Assembly (NCBI GenBank): GCA_003973375.1
Contig: QNYL01000139.1
Location: forward strand, 1-7,364
Source: Flavobacteriia bacterium
Lineage (GTDB): Bacteria > Bacteroidota > Bacteroidia > Flavobacteriales > Flavobacteriaceae
DNA: 7,364 bases
Direction of reading: 5' to 3'
Every line of letters begins with the position of its first letter. Within the stretch, counting starts at the first letter, position 1. The notes below the pieces were generated by a model. The model made no database searches and was not told where the DNA came from. It saw only the letters and a program-made list of their open reading frames with translations. Below are positions 1 to 6,607 of the stretch, in pieces. Made by a program: the position numbers and the translations under genes.

Positions 1-1159
1 CTGCTGTTTCGGTAAGCGTGGTATCTTTTGCCCATTCCAAAGCCGTTAATGCATTAACATCACACCAAAGCTCATTTGAAATATATGGGCCCTGCCATCC
101 TCCCCCACGCGACCACGTCCAAAGACCTGCAAAATTCGGATCCCCTTTAAAATCTTTTAATCCTTGTTTTTCCTGAGGATCCATCACCTGTTTATACTCT
201 TCAAATCCATTTACCACCCCGTTAAAAACATAATCAGGGTGGGCCCCTTTTCCGTAATATTCCGGTTGTGCCTGTACCTCAACTATATACTGGTGTTTCC
301 CTATTCCAATGGTTGGGTTAAATGGAAGGAGACGGTGAAAATCACCTTTTGTATATTTTATTGAAAAAATCAGATTTTTATGGGGTTCTATCCGGCTTGT
401 GATCTTTTTAAATACCTCCGGATTGGTATGAAAGAATCCAAAATCCCAGGTGCGGTAAAAGAGTTTCTTATCCCGTTTTTCACAGATCTCTTCCCTTAAG
501 ATCTTCAGTAATTTTACATGTCCCTCAATTCCTTCTTTTCCCCCGGCCTTTACCGGGCTTCCTCCGGAATGGAAAGGTGTATCAAAAAGATAGGTTTCAC
601 CAAAGCGAATGACCAGTCCGTCCAGTTCCGGGAATGTTGAGAACAATTCATCTATTTGAATTCGTATTAATTTTTGAGTGAGTGGTTTATTGATATCCGG
701 AACCAGTTTTCCGTGAATAGCTTCAGTTCCACTTGCCGATTCTTTCTGAATAACGATCTGATCTTTATATTTTCTGAGAATACTCGTTGGCAAAACCAGT
801 ATATCGGTAAAAGCATAAACCGGCATACCCGTTTTTTCAGCTTCTGCTAATTTTGTCTTTATCCATGCCTGTTTTTTTAGAATCCAGTTACGTTCCTCCG
901 AGTTTTTAGCTAGAATTCCCTTTTCAAAAGAATCATAGGTAATTCCACACTGAATATACCAGTGTGGAACCATTCCATTGTAGCCTGCTTCCTTTAAGAA
1001 TTGAGGATCTTTATATTTTGATTCGGTTGGCTTTTCCCCCGGATTATTAAAAACCATATCTAAGCGGTAAGGCAGCGCATTACTATCAGGATCTGGCTTT
1101 TCCGTCAGTTTGTTACACGAAAAAGAAACAATCAGAAGAAGAAATAAAAATTTTTTCAT
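1..1159 (-). CDS. Partial lipoprotein, glycoside-hydrolase-like (tentatively GH67-related); C-terminus beyond window
   Basis: An open frame of 386 codons runs without a stop from the ATG at 1159 off the left edge, so only the C-terminus is missing. The N-terminus is a lipoprotein signal: two lysines, a run of Leu/Ile/Val/Phe, then SFSC with Cys15 as the probable lipid-anchored residue. The residues after it (NKLTEKP) are not acidic, so a periplasm-facing anchor is more likely than surface export. The body reads like a TIM barrel. It has LDGLVIRFGETY at about 179-190 (Glu188 at a strand end, a candidate catalytic residue), NLIFSIKYTKGDFH at 262-275, QYIVEVQAQPEYYGKG at 290-304 and a Trp/Gly-rich LWTWSRGGGWQGP at 346-358. 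The 262-304 stretch recalls the GH67 alpha-glucuronidase core (a VKYGPLDF-like strand, then an E-x-Q-x-x-x-EY-x-G-like strand). I infer a carbohydrate-active role, but family and substrate are not certain. No Shine-Dalgarno site precedes the start. Confidence 0.75.
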   Translation of the reverse strand, partial: MKKFLFLLLIVSFSCNKLTEKPDPDSNALPYRLDMVFNNPGEKPTESKYKDPQFLKEAGYNGMVPHWYIQCGITYDSFEKGILAKNSEERNWILKKQAWIKTKLAEAEKTGMPVYAFTDILVLPTSILRKYKDQIVIQKESASGTEAIHGKLVPDINKPLTQKLIRIQIDELFSTFPELDGLVIRFGETYLFDTPFHSGGSPVKAGGKEGIEGHVKLLKILREEICEKRDKKLFYRTWDFGFFHTNPEVFKKITSRIEPHKNLIFSIKYTKGDFHRLLPFNPTIGIGKHQYIVEVQAQPEYYGKGAHPDYVFNGVVNGFEEYKQVMDPQEKQGLKDFKGDPNFAGLWTWSRGGGWQGPYISNELWCDVNALTALEWAKDTTLTETA

Positions 1160-1199
1160 TTCGGTAAAATATTCTATAAAAATACTTTTACCTCCGGTT

Positions 1200-1227
1200 T
1201 AAACCTAATAATTTTAAAAAAATCAAA
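1200..1227 (-). promoter_or_regulatory. Candidate Bacteroidota promoter for the glycosidase-like lipoprotein
   Basis: Read on the minus strand, TTTG (1227-1224) is followed after 16 nt by TAGGTTTA (1207-1200). This matches the -33 TTTG and -7 TAnnTTTG pattern of the phylum in all but the last base of the -7 element, with a spacer slightly shorter than usual. Transcription would start near 1194 and give a leader of about 35 nt before the ATG at 1159. The region is AT-rich, so a chance match is possible. Confidence 0.35.
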
Positions 1228-1233
1228 CGCTGT

Positions 1234-1256
1234 TTTCTAAAAATATTTTTTAGAAA
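1234..1256. repeat. Perfect 10-bp inverted repeat, AT-rich
   Basis: TTTCTAAAAA (1234-1243) and TTTTTAGAAA (1247-1256) are exact reverse complements separated by 3 nt. The repeat lies between the ackA terminator and the candidate -33 element (1224-1227) of the downstream lipoprotein gene, where an activator would bind. It could also be a weak second hairpin behind the terminator. The low complexity limits confidence that it is functional. Confidence 0.4.
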
Positions 1257-1264
1257 TTACAGAA

Positions 1265-1322
1265 GATAAAAACTAAAAAATATAAAAATAGTGCTTTTAG
1301 AAAATAATTTTCCAAAAGCACT
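1265..1322 (-). terminator. Rho-independent terminator of the pta-ackA operon
   Basis: The arms AGTGCTTTT (1290-1298) and AAAAGCACT (1314-1322) form a perfect 9-bp stem. After one A/C mismatch, a further 5-bp stem (GAAAA with TTTTC) closes on a 3-nt loop, giving a 33-nt hairpin. Read on the minus strand, it starts 28 nt after the ackA stop codon and is followed by a T-rich tract (1289 down to about 1265). On the plus strand the sequence after the hairpin is less T-rich, which supports the minus-strand assignment. Confidence 0.85.
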
Positions 1323-1350
1323 TGTATTATAATAATCAATCTAAAAAACT

Positions 1351-2535
1351 TTAACTCAGCAATCTGAATGTTTGTTTTGCTATTTCAAGTTCTTCATTGG
1401 TTGGAACAATAAGAATTTTCACCTGTGAACCTTCTTTATTGATTTCTCTGATCTCTTTAGATCGGATACTGTTCTTTTCTTCATCCAGTTCAATACCCAA
1501 ATAATCCATATCAGCACAAACTAATTTTCTGATCACATCAGAATTCTCTCCTATCCCTGCTGTGAAAACAATCGCATCAAGACCGTTCATTGCTGTAACA
1601 TAAGCTCCGATAAATTTCTTGATTCTATAAGCATTCATGTCCAGTGCGATCTGACATTCTTTATTTCCTTTAGCTGCTTCCGATTCGATATCACGTAAAT
1701 CACTGTATCCGGTTAAACCGAACATTCCACTTTCTTTTTGCAAGATTCTGTTCACATCATCAATAGAATATCCCATCGATTTTACCAGATAAAAAATAAC
1801 CGATTGATCGATATCACCACTTCTGGTTCCCATGATCAAACCATTCATCGGTCCAAAACCTAAAGAATGATCGATACTTTTACCATCTTTAACCGCAGTG
1901 ATGCTACATCCATTCCCTAAATGGATCGTAATCAGTTTTGATTTGGTTTTATTTAAATATTCATTGGCCTTTTCTGATACAAATTTATGACTTGTGCCAT
2001 GAAAACCATAAACCCTGATCTGATTCTCTTCCAAAAAATGATTGGGTATTGCATAGCGATAAGCAACTTCGGGCATAGTTTGATGAAAAGCGGTATCGAA
2101 AACTGCAATTTGCTTGGCATTCGGGAAGATCTTTTCAGCAACTTTTATACCTTCATAATTTGGCGGATTGTGAAGCGGGGCCAGTTCAAATAATTCTTTG
2201 ATCTTTTCCTTAACTTTATCATCGATCTCAACAGTTTTAGAAAAAGTACTTCCACCATGAACTACTCTGTGCCCTACGGCATTGATCTCATCTGCATTTT
2301 TAATTACTCCCGTATTTTCATCCAGCAAAAAAGAAGCGATCTTCTTTAAACCCAGATGATGATCCGGAATATCCAGAATCTCTTCAAGTTCATTACTTTC
2401 TGATTTAAATGTGATCTTTGAATCTTTAAGACCAATCCTTTCGGCCATTCCGGTACAGATCACTTTTTTTTCAGGCATCTGAATCAACTGATATTTAATC
2501 GAAGAACTTCCTGAATTAATAACTAATATTTTCAT
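1351..2535 (-). CDS. ackA: Acetate kinase
   Basis: Cytosolic acetate kinase, 394 residues, the usual length for the family. It catalyses acetyl phosphate + ADP to acetate + ATP, the ATP-yielding step of the Pta-AckA pathway, and can run in reverse to activate acetate. The ASKHA-fold signatures are present: INSGSSSIK at 6-14 (Asn7 and Ser10 at the phosphate site), GHRVVHGG at 88-95 (Arg90, carboxylate/phosphate contact), AVFDTAFHQ at 144-152 (Asp147), GFHGTSHK at 177-184 (His179), HLGNGCS at 205-211, GTRSGDID at 236-243 (Arg238) and TNEELEIA at 379-386 (the Glu pair near the metal site). All expected active-site residues are intact by comparison with known acetate kinases. The gene begins 21 nt after the pta stop codon, so the two are almost certainly co-transcribed. 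The purine-rich run before the ATG is not a real Shine-Dalgarno site. A strong terminator follows. Confidence 0.97.
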   Translation of the reverse strand: MKILVINSGSSSIKYQLIQMPEKKVICTGMAERIGLKDSKITFKSESNELEEILDIPDHHLGLKKIASFLLDENTGVIKNADEINAVGHRVVHGGSTFSKTVEIDDKVKEKIKELFELAPLHNPPNYEGIKVAEKIFPNAKQIAVFDTAFHQTMPEVAYRYAIPNHFLEENQIRVYGFHGTSHKFVSEKANEYLNKTKSKLITIHLGNGCSITAVKDGKSIDHSLGFGPMNGLIMGTRSGDIDQSVIFYLVKSMGYSIDDVNRILQKESGMFGLTGYSDLRDIESEAAKGNKECQIALDMNAYRIKKFIGAYVTAMNGLDAIVFTAGIGENSDVIRKLVCADMDYLGIELDEEKNSIRSKEIREINKEGSQVKILIVPTNEELEIAKQTFRLLS

Positions 2536-2556
2536 TCTTTTTACTTTTTAATCTTA

Positions 2557-4650
2557 TTATAAACCTTCAGCCTGAATTGCTGTGATCACAACAGTATTGA
2601 ATACATCATCTTCAGTACATCCTCTGCTCAGGTCATTTACAGGTTTGTTAAGTCCTTGCAACATGGGGCCGATAGCAATAGCACCGGTTTCTCTTTGAAC
2701 TGCCTTATAGGTATTGTTACCGGTGTTCAGATCAGGGAAGATAAGCACATTTGCCTGTCCTGCCACTTCTGAATCTGGCAATTTACTTTTACCTACAGCC
2801 ATATCAACTGCCGCATCATATTGGATAGGTCCTTCAACCTTAAGATCAGGTCGGAGTTTCTTAACGATCTCTGTAGCTTGTCTTACTTTATCCACATCTT
2901 CTCCTTTTCCGGAAGCTCCTGATGAATAGGATAACATGGCAATTTTTGGCTCAATACCAAAAGCTTTGGATGAATCTGCCGAAGAAATTGCAATTTCAGC
3001 AAGTTGTGATGCATTAGGATTCGGGTTGATGGCACAATCGCCGAAAACAGAAACCCTGTCTTCAAGACACATAAAGAAAATAGAAGAAACCACCGATACT
3101 CCCGGTTTGGTTTTAATAAACTGTAAAGCTGGACGAATCGTATGCTGAGTCGTATGAGCAGCTCCTGAAACCATACCGTCGGCATCGCCTTTATATACCA
3201 TCATGGTACCAAAATAAGAAACATCCATCATCAGGTCTTTTGCCATATCTATGGTCATATTCTTATGCTTTCTGAGTTCATACAAGGTGTTTACATAATC
3301 TTCGTATTTATCTGATTCAACAGTACAAATTATATTAACCTTATCGAAATTAAGCGGAATACTGTGTTTTGCTACAACACTGGTGATCTTTTGCTTACTT
3401 CCCAGTAAAGTGATTTCAACAATATCCATAGCGATTAGTCTTGCTGCCGCTCTTAAAATTCTTTTATCATCTCCCTCCGGAAGTACAATGTGTTTTTTAT
3501 GCTTTTTGGCTCTGGAAACCAGATTGTACTGGAACATTCTCGGAGTAATTCCTTTAGGCTGAAATTCGACAAAATTCTTAGAGATCTCGTCAATATTCAC
3601 AAATTTTTCAAAAGTGCTTATTGAAGTATAGATTCGTTGTTTGTTATTGGCATAAATATGAGAACGAATGGCCCCCACTGCATTGGCTGTTGCAAAAGTT
3701 CCGCTTTTAACGGAGATCACAGGAACGATCTGATTTAAACCTTTGATCAGTTTTATAATGGCTTTTTCAGGTTTTAACCCTCCTGTTAGCACAATTCCGG
3801 AAATACTGGGATAATTATCAGAAATATTAGCCTGTAAAGAGCTTAAGATGATATCTGCACGATCTCCCGGTGTGATCACAAGGCTATCCTCTTTTATCTT
3901 TTTAACAAAATTTCTTAATTGCATTGCCCCGACAGCAAAGCTACCCGTTTGATTGTTCAGATATTTTTTACCAAATAATACTTTAGCATCCAATTCATCA
4001 ACGATCTCCTGTACTGACGGATTGTTCAAATTAGAAATAAAAGGAATAGAATAAACAAAAACACCCTCAGGAAGTTCTCTTTTTAAACCAAGATTAATCA
4101 CTTCCATATCATTGATATTAACCTTATTAATCACAACAGCTAAAACCTTGACATCTTTATCAGTGAAAGAATCATAGGCCAAGTGTACATTCCCTTCAAT
4201 CTCATCAGGCAATTTATCTTTACCATTGGTAACGATTACAACAGGTACTCCCAGGTTTTTGGCGATCAGTACATTAAGATCCATCTCAATAAACACACCA
4301 TCACCGGAAAAATCTGTTCCTTCAATTAGAATAAAATCAAATCTTTCTTCAAGATATTTATACTTTTCAATAATCTTATCAATGATCTCATCTTCCAGCC
4401 CATTGGATTTCTTATGAATAACCTCAGCTCCGGTTAAAGCATAACATTCTTCATATTTCATCTTAAGATCGAAATGTTTTAAAACGGTCTCAATATGATT
4501 ATCAATTCCCTTCTCAGGATGTTCATCAATAATCGGTCGGAAATAGGCTACTTTATTGGTCTTTCCCAACAATAATCTCATCAAACCCAGAGTAATAATC
4601 GATTTACCACTTTCGGGCTCATTGGTTGCAATATAAACTGCTTTACTCAT
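2557..4650 (-). CDS. pta: Phosphate acetyltransferase, long three-domain form
   Basis: Converts acetyl-CoA + phosphate to acetyl phosphate + CoA, supplying the acetate kinase encoded just downstream. At 697 residues it is the long form, comparable to E. coli Pta. Domain order: an N-terminal dethiobiotin-synthetase-like P-loop domain (about 1-220) with a Walker-A-like TNEPESGKS at 9-17; a central DRTGG-type domain (about 225-345, with LVITPGDRADIIL and GIVLTGG); and the C-terminal catalytic PTA/PTB domain (about 370-697). Catalytic-domain signatures include LPEGDDKRILRAA at 390-402, DADGMVSGAAHTT at 489-501, SYSSGASGKG at 574-583, EGPIQYDAAVD at 606-616 and GPMLQGLNKPVNDLSRG at 661-677. In E. 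coli the N-terminal regions are regulatory; here that is inference. The ATG at 4650 begins a normal family N-terminus and lies 17 nt after a TAnnTTTG element. It is the first gene of the pta-ackA operon, with no frameshift or truncation. Confidence 0.97.
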   Translation of the reverse strand: MSKAVYIATNEPESGKSIITLGLMRLLLGKTNKVAYFRPIIDEHPEKGIDNHIETVLKHFDLKMKYEECYALTGAEVIHKKSNGLEDEIIDKIIEKYKYLEERFDFILIEGTDFSGDGVFIEMDLNVLIAKNLGVPVVIVTNGKDKLPDEIEGNVHLAYDSFTDKDVKVLAVVINKVNINDMEVINLGLKRELPEGVFVYSIPFISNLNNPSVQEIVDELDAKVLFGKKYLNNQTGSFAVGAMQLRNFVKKIKEDSLVITPGDRADIILSSLQANISDNYPSISGIVLTGGLKPEKAIIKLIKGLNQIVPVISVKSGTFATANAVGAIRSHIYANNKQRIYTSISTFEKFVNIDEISKNFVEFQPKGITPRMFQYNLVSRAKKHKKHIVLPEGDDKRILRAAARLIAMDIVEITLLGSKQKITSVVAKHSIPLNFDKVNIICTVESDKYEDYVNTLYELRKHKNMTIDMAKDLMMDVSYFGTMMVYKGDADGMVSGAAHTTQHTIRPALQFIKTKPGVSVVSSIFFMCLEDRVSVFGDCAINPNPNASQLAEIAISSADSSKAFGIEPKIAMLSYSSGASGKGEDVDKVRQATEIVKKLRPDLKVEGPIQYDAAVDMAVGKSKLPDSEVAGQANVLIFPDLNTGNNTYKAVQRETGAIAIGPMLQGLNKPVNDLSRGCTEDDVFNTVVITAIQAEGL

Positions 4651-4667
4651 TTTATTAAATTTTTTTG

Positions 4668-4675
4668 CAAAGATA
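4668..4675 (-). promoter_or_regulatory. -7 promoter element (TAnnTTTG) of pta-ackA
   Basis: The minus strand reads TATCTTTG here, an exact match to the Bacteroidota -7 consensus TAnnTTTG, ending 17 nt before the pta ATG. With the usual geometry, transcription starts near 4662 and leaves a leader of about 12 nt. I find no TTG or TTTG at the normal -33 spacing (17-23 nt upstream), which suggests that the promoter needs an activator. Confidence 0.7.
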
Positions 4676-4696
4676 CTCCATAACTATAGAATATTA

Positions 4697-4710
4697 TTGA
4701 TATAAATCAT
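4697..4710 (-). promoter_or_regulatory. FNR/CRP-type box upstream of pta-ackA
   Basis: The site reads TTGAT-ATAA-ATCAT on the plus strand. It matches the FNR-family consensus TTGAT-N4-ATCAA at 9 of 10 specified positions. Its centre (4703.5) lies about 41.5 bp upstream of the start predicted from the TATCTTTG element, the classic class II activator position. A Crp/Fnr-family regulator responding to oxygen, redox state or NO would fit acetate fermentation genes, but the regulator is not in this window and its identity is inference. Confidence 0.5.
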
Positions 4711-4735
4711 AATTCTTTGATATTATCATAATCTT
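4697..4735. repeat. Imperfect tandem repeat of a 19-20 bp unit upstream of pta
   Basis: Unit 1 (4697-4716) and unit 2 (4717-4735) both begin TTGATAT and share TCATAAT, differing by one deleted base and a few substitutions. Each contains the dyad TGAT...ATCA, with a 4-nt spacer in unit 1 and 3 nt in unit 2. The copies are about two helical turns apart, so two dimers could sit on the same face of the DNA. Unit 2 has the wrong half-site spacing for a canonical FNR box and may be a weak or decayed site. Confidence 0.55.
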
Positions 4736-4813
4736 AACATACGGGAAAAGAAAGAAAGTATCTGTAAATTGTAGAATATTGATTATCTGAAATATATATG
4801 AAATAAAAGGAAT

Positions 4814-5347
4814 TTAAGGACCTACTTCCGGTATAACTACAGTTTCAAAAACACCAAAGAGATAGGTGTCATTAAAAATCAGCGTTTCATTACCACTTTC
4901 CAGAACAACATCATTAAGTATGATCTTGTGCTTATAGGCGATAATCTCTGTTTGATCGTCATTATAAACTGCTTCATTCTTGATCAGGATCTTACCGGAA
5001 ACTCCTCTCCAGTCTTTTACTACTTTAGGTTCAGCGGGGGGAATTACAGAACAAAAATAACTACCGGTTACCTCTTTATCAAAAACCCTGTCGGTAACAG
5101 TTTGAAGACCATTCAGTGAAACATTAACGGGAGGAACAACCTCTTCAGATTGTTTAATCTCCTTATCGGTTAAAGTTATGATCAAAGCTTCCCTGTGCCC
5201 GTTATTTCCCAAACGATAGAGGGTGTAAACATCACTTTTGCAAACATTAACCGTTTCTTCAAATTCAAAACCGGCAATATCGGTATCTCCTTCACTACAG
5301 GAAACTGTAAAGATTAAAAGGAAAATAAGAAGATAGCTGTACTTCAT
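4814..5347 (-). CDS. Small lipoprotein of unknown function
   Basis: I do not recognise a family for this 177-residue protein. It begins with a clear lipoprotein signal: MKYSY, a hydrophobic run at 5-15 and TVSC at 14-17, making Cys17 the likely acylated residue. The mature protein starts SEGDTD. Acidic residues right after the Cys resemble the surface-export signals described for lipoproteins of this phylum, so exposure on the outer membrane surface is possible (inference). The rest looks beta-rich and acidic, with Cys36 and Cys99 as a possible disulfide pair, and no transmembrane segment or known catalytic motif. The ATG at 5347 is fixed by the signal peptide and lies 24 nt after a TAnnTTTG element. 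It is transcribed away from the cysteine desulfurase gene. The 163 nt before pta hold pta's own promoter, so it is probably a separate transcription unit. I see no clear terminator after it. Confidence 0.85.
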   Translation of the reverse strand: MKYSYLLIFLLIFTVSCSEGDTDIAGFEFEETVNVCKSDVYTLYRLGNNGHREALIITLTDKEIKQSEEVVPPVNVSLNGLQTVTDRVFDKEVTGSYFCSVIPPAEPKVVKDWRGVSGKILIKNEAVYNDDQTEIIAYKHKIILNDVVLESGNETLIFNDTYLFGVFETVVIPEVGP

Positions 5348-5371
5348 TTTTATTTGTTCTTAATATTCTGA

Positions 5372-5379
5372 CAAAAATA
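5372..5379 (-). promoter_or_regulatory. -7 promoter element (TAnnTTTG) of the small lipoprotein gene
   Basis: The minus strand reads TATTTTTG, an exact TAnnTTTG match, 24 nt before the ATG at 5347. The predicted start is near 5366, giving a leader of about 19 nt. No TTG lies at normal -33 spacing. Together with the adjacent C at 5380, the element forms one arm of a 9-bp inverted repeat whose other arm is the plus-strand promoter at 5420-5428. Confidence 0.6.
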
Positions 5380-5380
5380 C

Positions 5381-5400
5381 ATTTTATTCAATAATAAAAT
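5381..5400. repeat. 8-bp perfect inverted repeat in the divergent promoter region
   Basis: ATTTTATT (5381-5388) and AATAAAAT (5393-5400) are exact reverse complements around a 4-nt spacer. The repeat lies between the two divergent -7 elements, directly upstream of the minus-strand one, and ends about 20 nt before the plus-strand one. An operator shared by both genes is possible, but the sequence is AT-only in its arms and could arise by chance. Confidence 0.4.
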
Positions 5401-5420
5401 CCTATAAATTTTAAATTAAG

Positions 5421-5428
5421 TATTTTTG
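5421..5428 (+). promoter_or_regulatory. -7 promoter element (TAnnTTTG) of the cysteine desulfurase gene
   Basis: TATTTTTG matches the Bacteroidota -7 consensus exactly but ends only 4 nt before the ATG at 5433. The same geometry used for pta would place the transcription start at about 5433-5434, giving a leaderless or nearly leaderless mRNA. No TTG is seen at -33 spacing, so a different upstream start remains possible. Confidence 0.5.
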
Positions 5429-5432
5429 AAGC

Positions 5433-6572
5433 ATGCAAAGAATCTATTTTGACAATGCTGCCACAACCGCAATAGATCCGGAGGTAGTCAAAGTAATGAC
5501 AGATGCCATGCTGAAAATATCCGGTAATCCGGCATCAACACATCAGTCCGGCAGGAAAGCCCGGGTTTTACTGGAAACTTCAAGGAAAGAAATTGCTTCA
5601 CTACTGAATTGCAGTTCCGGTGAGATCATTTTTACTTCTGGAGGCAGTGAAGCTGATAATCTAATTTTGTACAATGCCGTTTCCAACCTTGGAGTTGAAA
5701 GGATCATTTCTTCCGGGATCGAGCATCCGGCCGTATTAAATACGATCAAGAAACTTACAGATCAGCATAAGGTTAAGGTAGAATATGTTAATTTAGAACC
5801 TGACGGCTCTATTGATTACGATCACCTCGAAGAACTTTTAAAGAGTTCCGGAAAGAAAACCATGATCAGCCTGATGCTTGTTAATAATGAGACCGGTAAT
5901 ATTTTAGATGCCGCAAAAGTTTCCGGACTTTGCAAAGAACACAGCGCTTTATTCCATTCTGATACCGTACAATATGTTGCTCATTTACCTGTTGATCTGC
6001 AAAAGATTCCCATCGATTTTCTTGTAGCCAGCGCACATAAATTCCATGGCCCCAAAGGAGTGGGATTCGCTTATTTTAAAAAAGGTTTTGGTATAAAACC
6101 TATGATTACCGGAGGTGATCAAGAAAAGGGTGCACGTGCAGGAACCGAGAATATTCACAGTATTGCGGGAATGGCAAAGGCCTTAAGAATTGCTTTTGAC
6201 AGAATGGAAAAAGATCAGAAACATCTTAAAATGCTAAAAGAATATTTTGTCAGTGAGTTAAAAACGAAAGTTCCTGATATTAAGTTTAACGGTGCTTCCG
6301 CAGATAATGAGAAAAGTGTACATCATATTCTCAATGTTCGCTTCCCAAAAGAGATCCCGATGATGCTTTTTAATCTGGATCTGAAAGGTATCGAAGCTTC
6401 AGGAGGCAGTGCATGCCAAAGTGGTAGCAACAAGGGTTCCCATGTGCTTAACCGGATTCTGGATAGTGATGAATCTAAAAAAACCTCTGTACGCTTTTCT
6501 TTTAGCAAATACAATACGAAAGAAGAAATCGATAAAGTTATTGAAGTTCTGACAGAGATTCTCAACAGATAA
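5433..6572 (+). CDS. Cysteine desulfurase, IscS/NifS type
   Basis: PLP-dependent class V aminotransferase-fold enzyme, 379 residues, that removes sulfur from L-cysteine to give alanine and an enzyme persulfide used for Fe-S clusters, thiolated tRNA or other sulfur acceptors. Key residues are intact: His98 (IEHPA), Asp177 and Gln180 (HSDTVQ, cofactor ring contacts), Lys203 (SAHKFHGPKG, the Schiff-base lysine), the RAGTEN motif at 236-241 and the catalytic Cys328 in GGSACQSG, within a long mobile loop as in group I (IscS/NifS) rather than SufS enzymes. The start is supported by the conserved IYFDNAATT beginning at residue 4. No iscU, iscA or tRNA-thiolation gene lies alongside, so the sulfur acceptor cannot be told from context. 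It is monocistronic here: divergent from the small lipoprotein and convergent, 35 nt apart, with the trans-sulfuration enzyme gene. Confidence 0.93.
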   Translation: MQRIYFDNAATTAIDPEVVKVMTDAMLKISGNPASTHQSGRKARVLLETSRKEIASLLNCSSGEIIFTSGGSEADNLILYNAVSNLGVERIISSGIEHPAVLNTIKKLTDQHKVKVEYVNLEPDGSIDYDHLEELLKSSGKKTMISLMLVNNETGNILDAAKVSGLCKEHSALFHSDTVQYVAHLPVDLQKIPIDFLVASAHKFHGPKGVGFAYFKKGFGIKPMITGGDQEKGARAGTENIHSIAGMAKALRIAFDRMEKDQKHLKMLKEYFVSELKTKVPDIKFNGASADNEKSVHHILNVRFPKEIPMMLFNLDLKGIEASGGSACQSGSNKGSHVLNRILDSDESKKTSVRFSFSKYNTKEEIDKVIEVLTEILNR

Positions 6573-6607
6573 ATATTTTATCGGCACATAAGAATATTCT
6601 GTTTACA

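Noticed and set aside
164..364. 66-codon plus-strand open frame
   Set aside because: It is antisense to the glycosidase-like lipoprotein, whose 386-codon frame has a signal peptide and barrel-like motifs. The small frame shows no recognisable features.
1191..1195. GGAGG on the minus strand upstream of the glycosidase-like lipoprotein
   Set aside because: It is 31 nt from the ATG, with no usable start codon at normal Shine-Dalgarno spacing.
2581..2590. TGTGATCACA palindrome resembling a CRP site
   Set aside because: It lies inside pta and encodes Val-Ile-Thr. The CRP consensus has 6 nt between half-sites and this has none. A second copy near 3872 also encodes Val-Ile-Thr, so codon choice explains both.
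2883..3185. 100-codon minus-strand frame overlapping pta
   Set aside because: It is an out-of-frame shadow of the conserved catalytic domain of pta, with no initiation signals or domain features.
6568..6600. Small AT-rich palindromes at the convergent gene ends (6568-6582 and 6591-6600) as a bidirectional terminator
   Set aside because: The stems are only 5-6 bp, almost all A/T, and neither strand has a proper T-tract after them; the first overlaps the desulfurase stop codon. A terminator is possible but not supported.
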